Source: Alistipes provencensis
GTDB taxonomy: Bacteria > Bacteroidota > Bacteroidia > Bacteroidales > Rikenellaceae
Direction of reading: 5' to 3'
Length of the DNA: 64,000 nucleotides
NCBI RefSeq assembly: GCF_900083545.1
Contig: NZ_LT559262.1
Coordinates: forward strand, 2,265,673-2,329,672
The position numbers were made by a program, and so were the translations under genes. The notes beneath the pieces are model-generated. The model worked only from the letters and a program-made list of their open reading frames with translations, was not told the DNA's origin and made no database searches. Of this stretch, positions 25,703 through 34,800 are shown one piece after another; the first letter of the stretch is position 1; every line of letters begins with the position of its first letter.

Positions 25703-27300
25703 AAAGATCCATTCCAACAGGATACATGGGGGTTTTGACTGCACTGTTGCCCGTTTTCTTTGCATGCACAGCCGTGCGGGCAGCTGCGGAAGCAGACACC
25801 CGATGTGTCCGGCAGACGGTACACGGAGATTCATTGGTGTTACGCGCCGAAGGCCGGCTCCCGGTTTACGAATGCAACGGCCGGATCTATCTGGAACTGC
25901 CCCGAGAGGGTGTCGAGGTTACGGCGCAGATCGACCGCGGACAGGGGATTCGAAACCGCGCATTGCCGGTGGATTCGACTCTCTCGTGTTTTACCGAACC
26001 GGACAAAATGCGGACGATACATGCCGGAACATCCGACCGTCCGCTGGTCGATATTACCGACCCTCTGCTCTCTGTTGACGGCTGGGCAAACCCTGCGGGT
26101 GAAGTAGGGACTCCCGATACCGGACGGAACGAGCTGCTCGGCGTCGAACCTTTCGGGGAAGGAGTGTTGTTCCGGCTTCGCAACCGTTACAAATATACGA
26201 ACGGCGAAACCATGGTGACGATGGCATTGCCGTCGGGGGTGCAGCCGGTGGAATTCTCCGTGGCCCTGACCTTGCGCGGCAAAGTTCGCCCCCGAATACT
26301 GATTGCGGGTTCGACACTTCCCGAAACGTATGCCCGGCTGCTGAATCTCGCCGTGAAACGCTACAACCGGGCGCATCGCAAGAATCGCGTCCGTCTGGCG
26401 CAAGGCAAGGAAATCGTGGATGCCCGTCACCCTTACGCCGCCTCCTACGATCTCTGCGACAAATTGCTGCGGACAGAGATTTCCGGCAGCGAAAACGGCG
26501 GGAAAACATCGTTTGCGCGCATCGGGTTCGGAGCATGCGACGACGCACAGGACGTGTTGCGGCATGCGCTGCGTACGGCCACCTCGGCATCCGGGCTGTG
26601 GGAGCTTCTGTCCGACGAAATCGGATGCCGGGAAGCATACCTCGGCGAACGGCTCGACCGGACTTTGCAGGAGATATTCGACGGAGTGCGGCAACCGGAT
26701 CCGGCCGTCGGTTCCGGAGTGCAGATCACGACCGCCATGCAGGAAGCCGATCGGCAAATGGCTCTTTGGGCGGAGTTCGTGCAGCAGGGCGCCACCAAGG
26801 AGAGACGGGAAAAGCTGGCCCGAACCAGCCCCCTGATCTACTCGCTCGCAGAGGAATATTACGCGGAGATTCTGGACAGAGCGGTCGGCGTATCCGGGAA
26901 ACGGGAGGTCTTGCAATGGATCGCCGCCAACCTGACCGCCGACGCTTCAGGACGCTTCGATACCGGTTATCCGCAACGGACACAAGTCGCAACGGCGGAA
27001 AGCCATGTCCGGAAGATCTGGCGCAGGCTCTTCGAAACCGTACCGCCCGCAGCATTTACCGCCGTGACGGAAACATTCGCAGGCATGACGGAGGCGCACT
27101 CGGCATCCGAGGCGGCGTTTGCAGTACAGGATGCCTGCGTCCATGCACTGAACGGAATTATAGGGGAGCGGCCCGAATTCGCGGAATTCGCCGCGGCACT
27201 CGCCGATTTCTATGTCCGGGAAACGGAGAGTCCCGATTTGCGGAGAAAGACATTCGCGAAACTCCAAATACAACGACTGAACGAAATACGAAACCGATAA
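25699..27300 (+). CDS. Metalloprotease-like companion protein lacking HExxH
   Basis: 533 aa, beginning at an ATG that overlaps the previous stop (ATGA), so translation is coupled. Signal peptide to about AVRAAAEA. The N-terminal half (YECNGRIYLELPREGVEVTAQ then ...DRGQGIRNRALP) resembles the N-terminal domain of the DUF5117/DUF5118 metalloproteases. No HExxH or other zinc motif is present anywhere. The C-terminal half is helical and unrecognised. Either a non-catalytic partner of the upstream protease or an unrelated exported protein. Confidence 0.65.
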   Translation: MKRSIPTGYMGVLTALLPVFFACTAVRAAAEADTRCVRQTVHGDSLVLRAEGRLPVYECNGRIYLELPREGVEVTAQIDRGQGIRNRALPVDSTLSCFTEPDKMRTIHAGTSDRPLVDITDPLLSVDGWANPAGEVGTPDTGRNELLGVEPFGEGVLFRLRNRYKYTNGETMVTMALPSGVQPVEFSVALTLRGKVRPRILIAGSTLPETYARLLNLAVKRYNRAHRKNRVRLAQGKEIVDARHPYAASYDLCDKLLRTEISGSENGGKTSFARIGFGACDDAQDVLRHALRTATSASGLWELLSDEIGCREAYLGERLDRTLQEIFDGVRQPDPAVGSGVQITTAMQEADRQMALWAEFVQQGATKERREKLARTSPLIYSLAEEYYAEILDRAVGVSGKREVLQWIAANLTADASGRFDTGYPQRTQVATAESHVRKIWRRLFETVPPAAFTAVTETFAGMTEAHSASEAAFAVQDACVHALNGIIGERPEFAEFAAALADFYVRETESPDLRRKTFAKLQIQRLNEIRNR

Positions 27301-27323
27301 AACCAAAAACAATTCGACCGATT

Positions 27324-27800
27324 ATGAAAAAATTGCTTCTTGTCTGCGCAGCCTTGCTGTTCGCCGGTCAGACTTTTAGTCAGAACATTCCCGAAAATAC
27401 CGTACTCAAGCGCCTCGACGGTTCCGAAGTGAAGATGAAAGACGTACTGAAGGACGACGTGGTGATCATCTCTTTCTGGGCCACATGGTGCAAGCCGTGC
27501 CATGCCGAGCTGGACGCCTTGTACGACATCGAAGAGATGTGGCGCGACAAAGTGCGTATCGTCGCCATATCGACCGACGATGCCCGCACCACGGCCAAGG
27601 TACGCTCGTTGGTAACGGGGAAACGCTGGCCTTACGAGGTGCTGCTCGACACGAACAAAACGCTGTTCAAGGCCCTCAATCTGGCGTCCATTCCTTTCGT
27701 GATGATCGTCAAAAACGGCGAAACGCTCTATTCCCATACGGGATATACGCCCGGCAACGAACGGCTCGTCGTTCAGAAAGCGCTGGAGTACATCAAATAA
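27324..27800 (+). CDS. TlpA-like thioredoxin family protein
   Basis: 158 aa. Signal peptide MKKLLLVCAALLFAGQTFSQ, then a TlpA/ResA-type thioredoxin fold: ISFWATWCKPCHAELDAL carries the redox CxxC (WCKPC), and the cis-Pro loop is SIPFVMIV. An exported disulfide reductase or oxidoreductase. Its place between the metalloprotease-like gene and the M16 protease suggests it maintains Cys redox state in the secreted proteins of the locus (inference). The start at 27324 is the only one giving a signal peptide. Confidence 0.93.
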   Translation: MKKLLLVCAALLFAGQTFSQNIPENTVLKRLDGSEVKMKDVLKDDVVIISFWATWCKPCHAELDALYDIEEMWRDKVRIVAISTDDARTTAKVRSLVTGKRWPYEVLLDTNKTLFKALNLASIPFVMIVKNGETLYSHTGYTPGNERLVVQKALEYIK

Positions 27801-27853
27801 CCGGCTCACCGAAAGAAAATCCGAACACTTGTTTATCCAAACCGACTGCTGTC

Positions 27854-30800
27854 ATGAAAAGGAATCTCTTGTTTTTCTGCCTGCTTCTGACGATATTGCC
27901 GGTCTCGGCCCGGCAGAACCGGCCCCAGCCCGACTTTACGAATCCGGAAACCCGAATCCCCGTCGATCCGGATGTCCGCACGGGACGGCTGGATAACGGG
28001 CTGACCTATTATATCCGCCATAACGAAAATCCCAAAGGACAAGCCGATTTCTACATCATACACAATGTCGGAGCCATTCAGGAAAACGACTTCCAGCAGG
28101 GGCTGGCGCATTTTCTGGAGCATATGGCTTTCAACGGCACGAAGAACCTTCCCGACAAGACGCTCATCGAGTATCTGGAGAAAATCGGCGTGAAGTTCGG
28201 TGCCAACCTCAATGCGGCGACGAGCTGGGATCAGACGGTCTATAACATCGCCGAAGTGCCCACATCCCGTGAAGGAATCATCGATTCGTGCCTTCTGATC
28301 CTGCACGACTGGTCGCATTTCATCGCATTGGAGTCCGAGGAGATCGATTCCGAACGGGGCGTCATCATGGAGGAGCTGCGCTCGCGCGACGGTGCCGCAT
28401 GGCGTTCGTCGCTCGAAATGCTCAAGGCCGTCGGACGCGGAACCCGCTACGAGCACCGCAATCTGATCGGCTACCTCGATTTTCTCGGGAGTTTCGATCA
28501 TCAGGCCTTACGGGATTTCTATCATACATGGTATCGTCCCGATTATCAGGCTGTAGTGGTCGTCGGAGATCTGGACACGGACATCGTGGAAGCCAAAATC
28601 CGCAAGCTGATGAGCGACATTCCGGGACCGGCGGCCGACGCTCCGAAAAAGGATGTCATCGTCGTTCCCGACAACGAAGAGCCGATCATCAGTATTTTCA
28701 CCGACAGGGAGATGCAAGGGTCCCGCATCCAATTATTCATCAAGCATCCGAGACTCCCCAGAGAGCAGAATGAACGCGTAAAAGCCGAAATGAAGTCGAT
28801 TATCGAATATTATGTCACTGCAATGGAGAATGCCCGTCTGCAGGAAATAGCCATGCACCCCGCCGCACCGTTTCTGGCAGCCGACGTGGGCACCGGCGGC
28901 ATCGGGCTCATCCCGACGCTCGATGCCGTGGCGTTCAGCGCAGCGACCCGTGACGGGGAACTGGCCGGAGGGTTCGAAGCGCTACTCACCGAAATGGAAC
29001 GGATGCGCCGCTACGGGTTTACACAGGGTGAATTCGAGCGTGCGAAACAGGAACTCATGCGCTCCTGTGAGCGCAGGTACGCCACCCGCGGGGAGCGCTA
29101 CAACTCGGAATTCGTCCAGGCTTGTCTGGCACACTATCAGCATAACCGCATGATGCCCGATGCCGAAACGGAATGGAAAATGGACAGCACGTTGTTGCAG
29201 CACATCGACCTGAAAGCGGTCAACGAATACGCAGCGCGTTGCATTACGCCCGCTAATCAGGTGATCGTCGTGGCTGCGCCCGAAAAGGGGGGTGTTCCCG
29301 TCCCGACTGCCGGGGAACTGCTTGCGATTCGCAACCGGGTCGCCGAGGCTGAAATCGCTCCGTTCGAGGATACGGCGATCGACCGGCCGTTGATCCCCGA
29401 AGGAACCGACCTGAAAGGCGCACCCGTTCGGAAGAGCTCGTTCGACAAGACATACGGCACGACGGAATGGACGCTTGCCAACGGAGCCCGCATCGTCGCG
29501 AAGCCCACGACGTTCAAGACCGATGAGATTCAGATGGCAGTGGTGTCCGACGGCGGCCTCTCCCTGCTCTCCGACGAAGAGTATTGGACCGGGCAGCTGC
29601 TCGAATCCGTCGTTTCATTCTCCGGAGCAGGCGACTTTTCGGCTACGGAACTGCAGAAAGTTCTCACCGGGAAAGTCGCCTCGGTGGGCGTTTCCATCGG
29701 CGATTATTCGAACGGCGTGGGCGGCTTCTGCTCGCCGCAGGATTTGGAAACGATGCTGCAACTCGTCTATCTGAATTTCACGCAGCCGCGTTTCGACGAG
29801 GAGGATTTCGATACCCTGATGTCGATGCTGCGAACCCGTCTGGAAAATGCACAGTCCGACCCCGGATCCGAATACCAAAAACGCATGCTGAAGCTTGTTT
29901 ACGGCAATCATCCCCGGCGGCAGACGCTCTCGCCCGAGGTTCTCGAAAAGGTGAGCTTCGCGGCGCTCCCGGCCTCTTACCATAAGCTTTATCCGGGAGC
30001 CCGCGGGTTCACCTTCATTTTCGTCGGCAATATCGACCTCGCGGTGTTGCGCCCATTGGCCGAGAAATATATCGGATCGATTCCCGATCAGAAAAAGGCG
30101 TTGAAATATGCCGACGACAAAGTCCGTCCCGTGTCGGGCATGCACACGGAAGAGTTCGGGATGCCCATGCAGCAGCCGAAAGTCTCCGTAGCCTGTCGCT
30201 TCTCCGGCAAGATTGCCAATACGCTCGAAAACCGGCTGACCTTATCGTTTCTTTCGCAGGCACTCACCGCCCGCTACCGGGAGTCGATTCGTGAGGAGAA
30301 GGGCGGAACCTACGGTGTAAGCGTTTCCGGTTCGGTTTCGCATACTCCGGTCGACAGATACGGTCTGCAAATCAGTTTCGACACCAACGAGGAGATGGTC
30401 GAAGAACTGCGGGACATAGTCCGGCAGGAAATACGGGAGATGGCCGACAAGGGGCCCGACGGCGAAACGATGGAGAAAATCCGCGGCTACTTGCGGAAGA
30501 ACTGGGAAAGCGGACTGGAACAGAACGGCAACTGGCTCTCTTTCATCAGCGACTGGAAATTCGAGAATCTCGACTATGTGAGCGATTATCTGCCGGCACT
30601 CGAAGCCGTTTCTTCGTCCGACGTGCAGCGTCTGGCAAAGAAGATCCTCGCCGACGGCAACCTCGTGAACCTCGTCATGCGTCCCGAAACGCCCGAAGTC
30701 CCGGATACGAAGGCGGAGCAACCTGCGGAAACCGCATCGGACGAGCCGTTCGACATCGAAGAGTGCCGCAAGGCGGCCGGCGAGGGCGACGTCGCTGCAT

Positions 30801-31543
30801 GCAGGACTCTGGGAGAATATTACGAAAACCCGAAAGATGAATCCATCCAGCCGCGGAATCTTTACGCCGCACAGAACTGGTACCGCAAGGCGGCAGATTC
30901 GGGGGATTCCGAAGCAGAATATCTGCTCGCATGCAGCTACCTGAACCTATGCGAGGATTTGGAGGAACCGCGGCCGGATGATCTTCGGAACGCCCTGCAT
31001 TGGTTCCGCAGGGCGGCCGGACAAGGACATGCCGGAGCGCAGGAGAGACTTGCGGCATGGAGCGGCGAAGTTGCGGCTGTCACGGCGCAGCCGGACGCAC
31101 CCTTATCGTGCGGTCGGGGCAAAGATCGGTCCGTAATCGACGACTATGCGAAACTGCTCAATACGTTCGACGCGGCGATGTCTCACGGTACCCGGCTGGT
31201 GACCTCTCCTAAAGACAAAGGCGTGATTGTCGGCCGTACCCGGTACGAGGAGCTCCGTAAGGAGCTGTTGACGGGCGATCGTTACGGGGCGGCGACTTAT
31301 CGTGCCGCGCTGGACTCGTTGCAGGCGCACCATACGATTCGGTCGTTTCAGGATATGGCTCGGGATTATATGTTCACGATGCTGCGAAAGTTCTACGACG
31401 AGCGGCCGATCGAATGGAGCCAGCCCCGAAAGACCGGAAAAGGATGCTACGAAATGACCGACATGAAAACCCTGTTTATATATGTGATAGAGGAACGTGA
31501 AGAGGGTATCCGAATCTGCCGCAAAGAATCCGGCGAAGAATGA
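27854..31543 (+). CDS. M16 zinc peptidase fused to Sel1-like repeats
   Basis: 1229 aa. Signal peptide to about PVSARQ. Two M16 half-domain pairs occupy residues 40-950. The inverted zinc site is H86-FL-E89-H90 (HFLEHMAFNGT), with the third ligand Glu in SERGVIMEEL. Residues about 967-1075 are Sel1-like repeats (AAGEGDVAACRTLGEYYEN, NWYRKAADSGDSEAEYLLA, HWFRRAAGQGHAGAQERLA), and the final 150 residues are unrecognised. M16 proteases degrade peptides; the Sel1 tail is an unusual addition that may bind partners. The start at 27854 follows a 53-base gap after the thioredoxin gene. A terminator was not obvious. Confidence 0.9.
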   Translation: MKRNLLFFCLLLTILPVSARQNRPQPDFTNPETRIPVDPDVRTGRLDNGLTYYIRHNENPKGQADFYIIHNVGAIQENDFQQGLAHFLEHMAFNGTKNLPDKTLIEYLEKIGVKFGANLNAATSWDQTVYNIAEVPTSREGIIDSCLLILHDWSHFIALESEEIDSERGVIMEELRSRDGAAWRSSLEMLKAVGRGTRYEHRNLIGYLDFLGSFDHQALRDFYHTWYRPDYQAVVVVGDLDTDIVEAKIRKLMSDIPGPAADAPKKDVIVVPDNEEPIISIFTDREMQGSRIQLFIKHPRLPREQNERVKAEMKSIIEYYVTAMENARLQEIAMHPAAPFLAADVGTGGIGLIPTLDAVAFSAATRDGELAGGFEALLTEMERMRRYGFTQGEFERAKQELMRSCERRYATRGERYNSEFVQACLAHYQHNRMMPDAETEWKMDSTLLQHIDLKAVNEYAARCITPANQVIVVAAPEKGGVPVPTAGELLAIRNRVAEAEIAPFEDTAIDRPLIPEGTDLKGAPVRKSSFDKTYGTTEWTLANGARIVAKPTTFKTDEIQMAVVSDGGLSLLSDEEYWTGQLLESVVSFSGAGDFSATELQKVLTGKVASVGVSIGDYSNGVGGFCSPQDLETMLQLVYLNFTQPRFDEEDFDTLMSMLRTRLENAQSDPGSEYQKRMLKLVYGNHPRRQTLSPEVLEKVSFAALPASYHKLYPGARGFTFIFVGNIDLAVLRPLAEKYIGSIPDQKKALKYADDKVRPVSGMHTEEFGMPMQQPKVSVACRFSGKIANTLENRLTLSFLSQALTARYRESIREEKGGTYGVSVSGSVSHTPVDRYGLQISFDTNEEMVEELRDIVRQEIREMADKGPDGETMEKIRGYLRKNWESGLEQNGNWLSFISDWKFENLDYVSDYLPALEAVSSSDVQRLAKKILADGNLVNLVMRPETPEVPDTKAEQPAETASDEPFDIEECRKAAGEGDVAACRTLGEYYENPKDESIQPRNLYAAQNWYRKAADSGDSEAEYLLACSYLNLCEDLEEPRPDDLRNALHWFRRAAGQGHAGAQERLAAWSGEVAAVTAQPDAPLSCGRGKDRSVIDDYAKLLNTFDAAMSHGTRLVTSPKDKGVIVGRTRYEELRKELLTGDRYGAATYRAALDSLQAHHTIRSFQDMARDYMFTMLRKFYDERPIEWSQPRKTGKGCYEMTDMKTLFIYVIEEREEGIRICRKESGEE

Positions 31544-31835
31544 AACCTGTAAAAAGGAGATTTTTCGATATGAGAAACGATATGCTGCAACCCGGATACA
31601 CTATATGTCGGATCCGAAGATCGGGGTAAAACCGCGACTCTTTTTATAGTATGTCTGCAATTTATCGTGACTGTTGGATGTCGCATGTTCTTCCGACTGC
31701 CGGTTACCGGGTGGGATGCATATTTCATCATTACATTAACAACAAAGGGACAATGATAAATATTCTTACCACAAGCAAATAAAAAGTTCAAATCAAATTT
31801 TTCGGGAATATTTATCGAAGGGGGGGGCTCTTTTG
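31544..31835. other. Intergenic region with a G8 tract
   Basis: No coding potential seen. It contains a run of eight G (31820-31827) just before the left direct repeat of the island. The junction between the protease locus and the island lies here. Confidence 0.5.
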
Positions 31836-31879
31836 GGCAATGGTTTATTTTCAGTTTCGGCCACTAAAATACCGCATTT
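31836..31879 (+). repeat. Left direct repeat of the putative island (DR-L)
   Basis: 44 bp matching 41432-41475 at 36 of 44 positions. It has two identical 14-base blocks (GGTTTATTTTCAGT and AAAATACCGCATTT) in the same order and spacing, separated by 10 bases that share only CAC. It lies 8 bases beyond the stop of the helicase fusion gene. Confidence 0.75.
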
Positions 31880-31887
31880 TTGTACAA

Positions 31888-34800
31888 TCATTCACTTATT
31901 TTCTTCCTCTCAAAGAAGAGTTCGGGCAATATGATCTTTATCTCTTTTGCAGCTTTCTCGCTCTGCCAATAGACAATGAAATTTACCATTGCACGTTTTA
32001 ATTCGTAGCCTTGTCTGTGCAGCCTTTCATAATGTTCTGACATGAAATTTCGAGAAAATTTCAACACGGATTGTCCGTTTCCATCCAAGCATTCGTCTCC
32101 CCTGACATACAAAGTATCACCGCTTCTGAGTCGAGCGATCTGCGGCTGTCGATCAATGAAATAATCCAGCCATATATTACGGTGAGTCAAGTGTATTGCC
32201 AATTCTTCCGGCGGCAGATAGTCATTTATATCTTCAATATGCTCGACATCTTCTGAGGATAGGCCGTCGAGGAAATCAGAATTCAGGTGAATTGTCAGTT
32301 CCCGTCGTGCCCTTGTCATGGCAACATACAGTTGTCGGGTTCTTTCGTCAGAAGACAAATTGAAGTTGTTCAGCATCAAAAAAACATGATCGAACTCTTT
32401 GCCTTTTACCTTGTGGATCGTCGAAACGAATATTGTCTCTCCGCTTTCACCAAAGAAATCATTCAGTTTAGACTCTCTGATAAAAAGCTCCAAATCGGAC
32501 TTGTATCTTCTTTTAGGATTAATCGTTTCAAAATCCCGAATTAAGTTTAAACAACTTTCTATGTTACTACTGTTTTGAAATACGGACTGCAACTCCCTCT
32601 TCGCCTGATCCCATACATCATCGTCAATCAGGAAAATATCTTCCACTGAATGCAACCGAGAAAGAAAAAAATTGATTTCATCAAGTTTCAACAAGCAGAA
32701 TTCGCTGTTATTCTGAATCAACCGTGCCGGCATCCCGTTTTTAAGCAGAAGCCCTGACACCTGCAAAGCCTCGTCATTCGTATGTGTAAGCACACAAACG
32801 CTTCCGCGAAGTTCGGTGGATAGAATATCTTTCACCAACGGCTCAATAAGATTTTCACTCTTATAACGAACCACTTTAATTTTTCCGTTATCAGTCTGTT
32901 TGGCGATAATCGAATTTTCTTTCAGTCGATGACGAATGCGTGTAACGAATTGATTCGTAAAATCGACGAGATTGCTTTTGCTACGAAAATTCTCAACCAG
33001 TTCGTATTTCGTGGCTCCGTATTCCCGAATAAGCCTTTTGAAATATTGGGCGCTCGCATGCCGGAATTCATAGATACTTTGGTCATCATCCCCGACTGCA
33101 ATAATCCGCATATCGTCGTTATGCTTTATAAGAGCCTCAATCAGCGAGAACTCGTCTTCATTCATGTCCTGCGCTTCGTCGATGACCAATACATTTTTTG
33201 TAATGCGACTCAATTCCACATCCCCTTTTCCGATGCGTTCGACGGCACATTTCAAAACATTGTCTACTTTTTCCAGACTGCCGATCTGCCCCAGCAGATC
33301 GAAGCAATAGGAATGGAAGGTCTTTATCTCGATGAAATTGGCGGCGTTGCCGATCAGTTTGAGCAACCGTTTCTTGAATTCGGTGGCCGCTGCCCGTGAA
33401 AAAGTAAGCATAAGCAACTGCTCGTGCTTGACATCCTCCATGAGCATCAGGGATGCCAATTTATGTACCAAAACCCGGGTCTTACCGCTTCCGGGGCCGG
33501 CTGCAACTACGATATATTTCGATTCCTGATCCCGAATAATTTGTAATTGCGCGGGAGAGAGTTCGCCGAAAAGTTGCCTGTATTTGGCAGGAGTGATATT
33601 CCGTTTTATCTCAGATTGCCGACTGCCTTTGAAATACAAATTGAGAAACGATGCATAATTCAATGCGAAATAATCGTCCACAAATTTAAGCGCATCCTCC
33701 GAACCGGCAATCATCTTTTGGGCATATTCCCCGACGATATGAATTTGCTGAATTTTGTTTTCATAGAACCGCAGGAGCTTCTGGTAATCTTCGAGTTTGT
33801 AGCGTTTCTTGTTGTCTTTTTCAAGCCGTTCGATCGTCAGTCTGTTGTAGACGACCAAGAAGCCGCCCTCGATTTTGAGCGCTTCGATTCGGGAAAGATA
33901 GAATAACGCGTCTTCGACCTCTTCCAGAGAGATTTTTCGCCCGAAAGCTTCGATCGATCTTTCGAAAGCCTCTTTGAGTTCGAGAACAGAAAATTCTATG
34001 AGAGCCTCCTCCTTGTCTGCCCCTGTATTTTCAGTGCTTCTGTCATAAAGAAATCCGACGATGAATTTCGCCAAATCATGGCGCAACTTCATTTTGTCCC
34101 GGAAAGTCTCTTTCGGCTGCATCCATGTAATCAGTACTTGATCCTTGGAAAACGCCGGACTTTTACGCTTGATCCAGTTCTTTATCGCCCAAAAATTGAG
34201 TATGACTTTTATCTTGTTCAGGGTGATATTTATCTCTTTCAGAGCCGCATCGTGTATCGCAGCCACGGCTTTTTCGTTGATTTCTTTCAGGTAAAAGACT
34301 TTCTCCGGATTGTCGAACATGTCGAGCAGGAAACTCTCGATCCAACAAGCCTCCTTTACGATCAGAAGAGACCGATTGCGGGACTCGCTTCTTTTGATGA
34401 ATGCCGTCAGGTCTTTTGCATCGGCCAAAATCTCCTCTTCACGCATCAGATTCACTGCGCTTATCACCTCTTCTTTCTTAATTCCCAGATGGTCGCTGAT
34501 ATAATCGATCCGCGATTCCGCTACCTCGTCATCGGATTGCTTGCGGCTTCTGCTCGAAAAGAGCTTTTTGATAATCCGCACAGCATATTCCTGCCGTTTC
34601 CCGTCGAAACGTGCGGATGCCCGTATTTTCTCAATCGCCTCCTGCGCTGTTTTCGAGCGAATGCTGTTGGCAAAAACTCGCGGCATGTTCTGGCCGCGTT
34701 TCAGATAGCCGGCATCTTCCAAGGCCGAGATTGCGGTGGTTACCCGAGTTTCGATTTCCGGAACGCTGTCATCCCACCCCGCTTTGCGTGCAATCTCCAA

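Noticed and set aside
23939..25834. 631-codon minus-strand open frame
   Set aside because: Antisense to the metalloprotease gene, which has a clear HExxH site.
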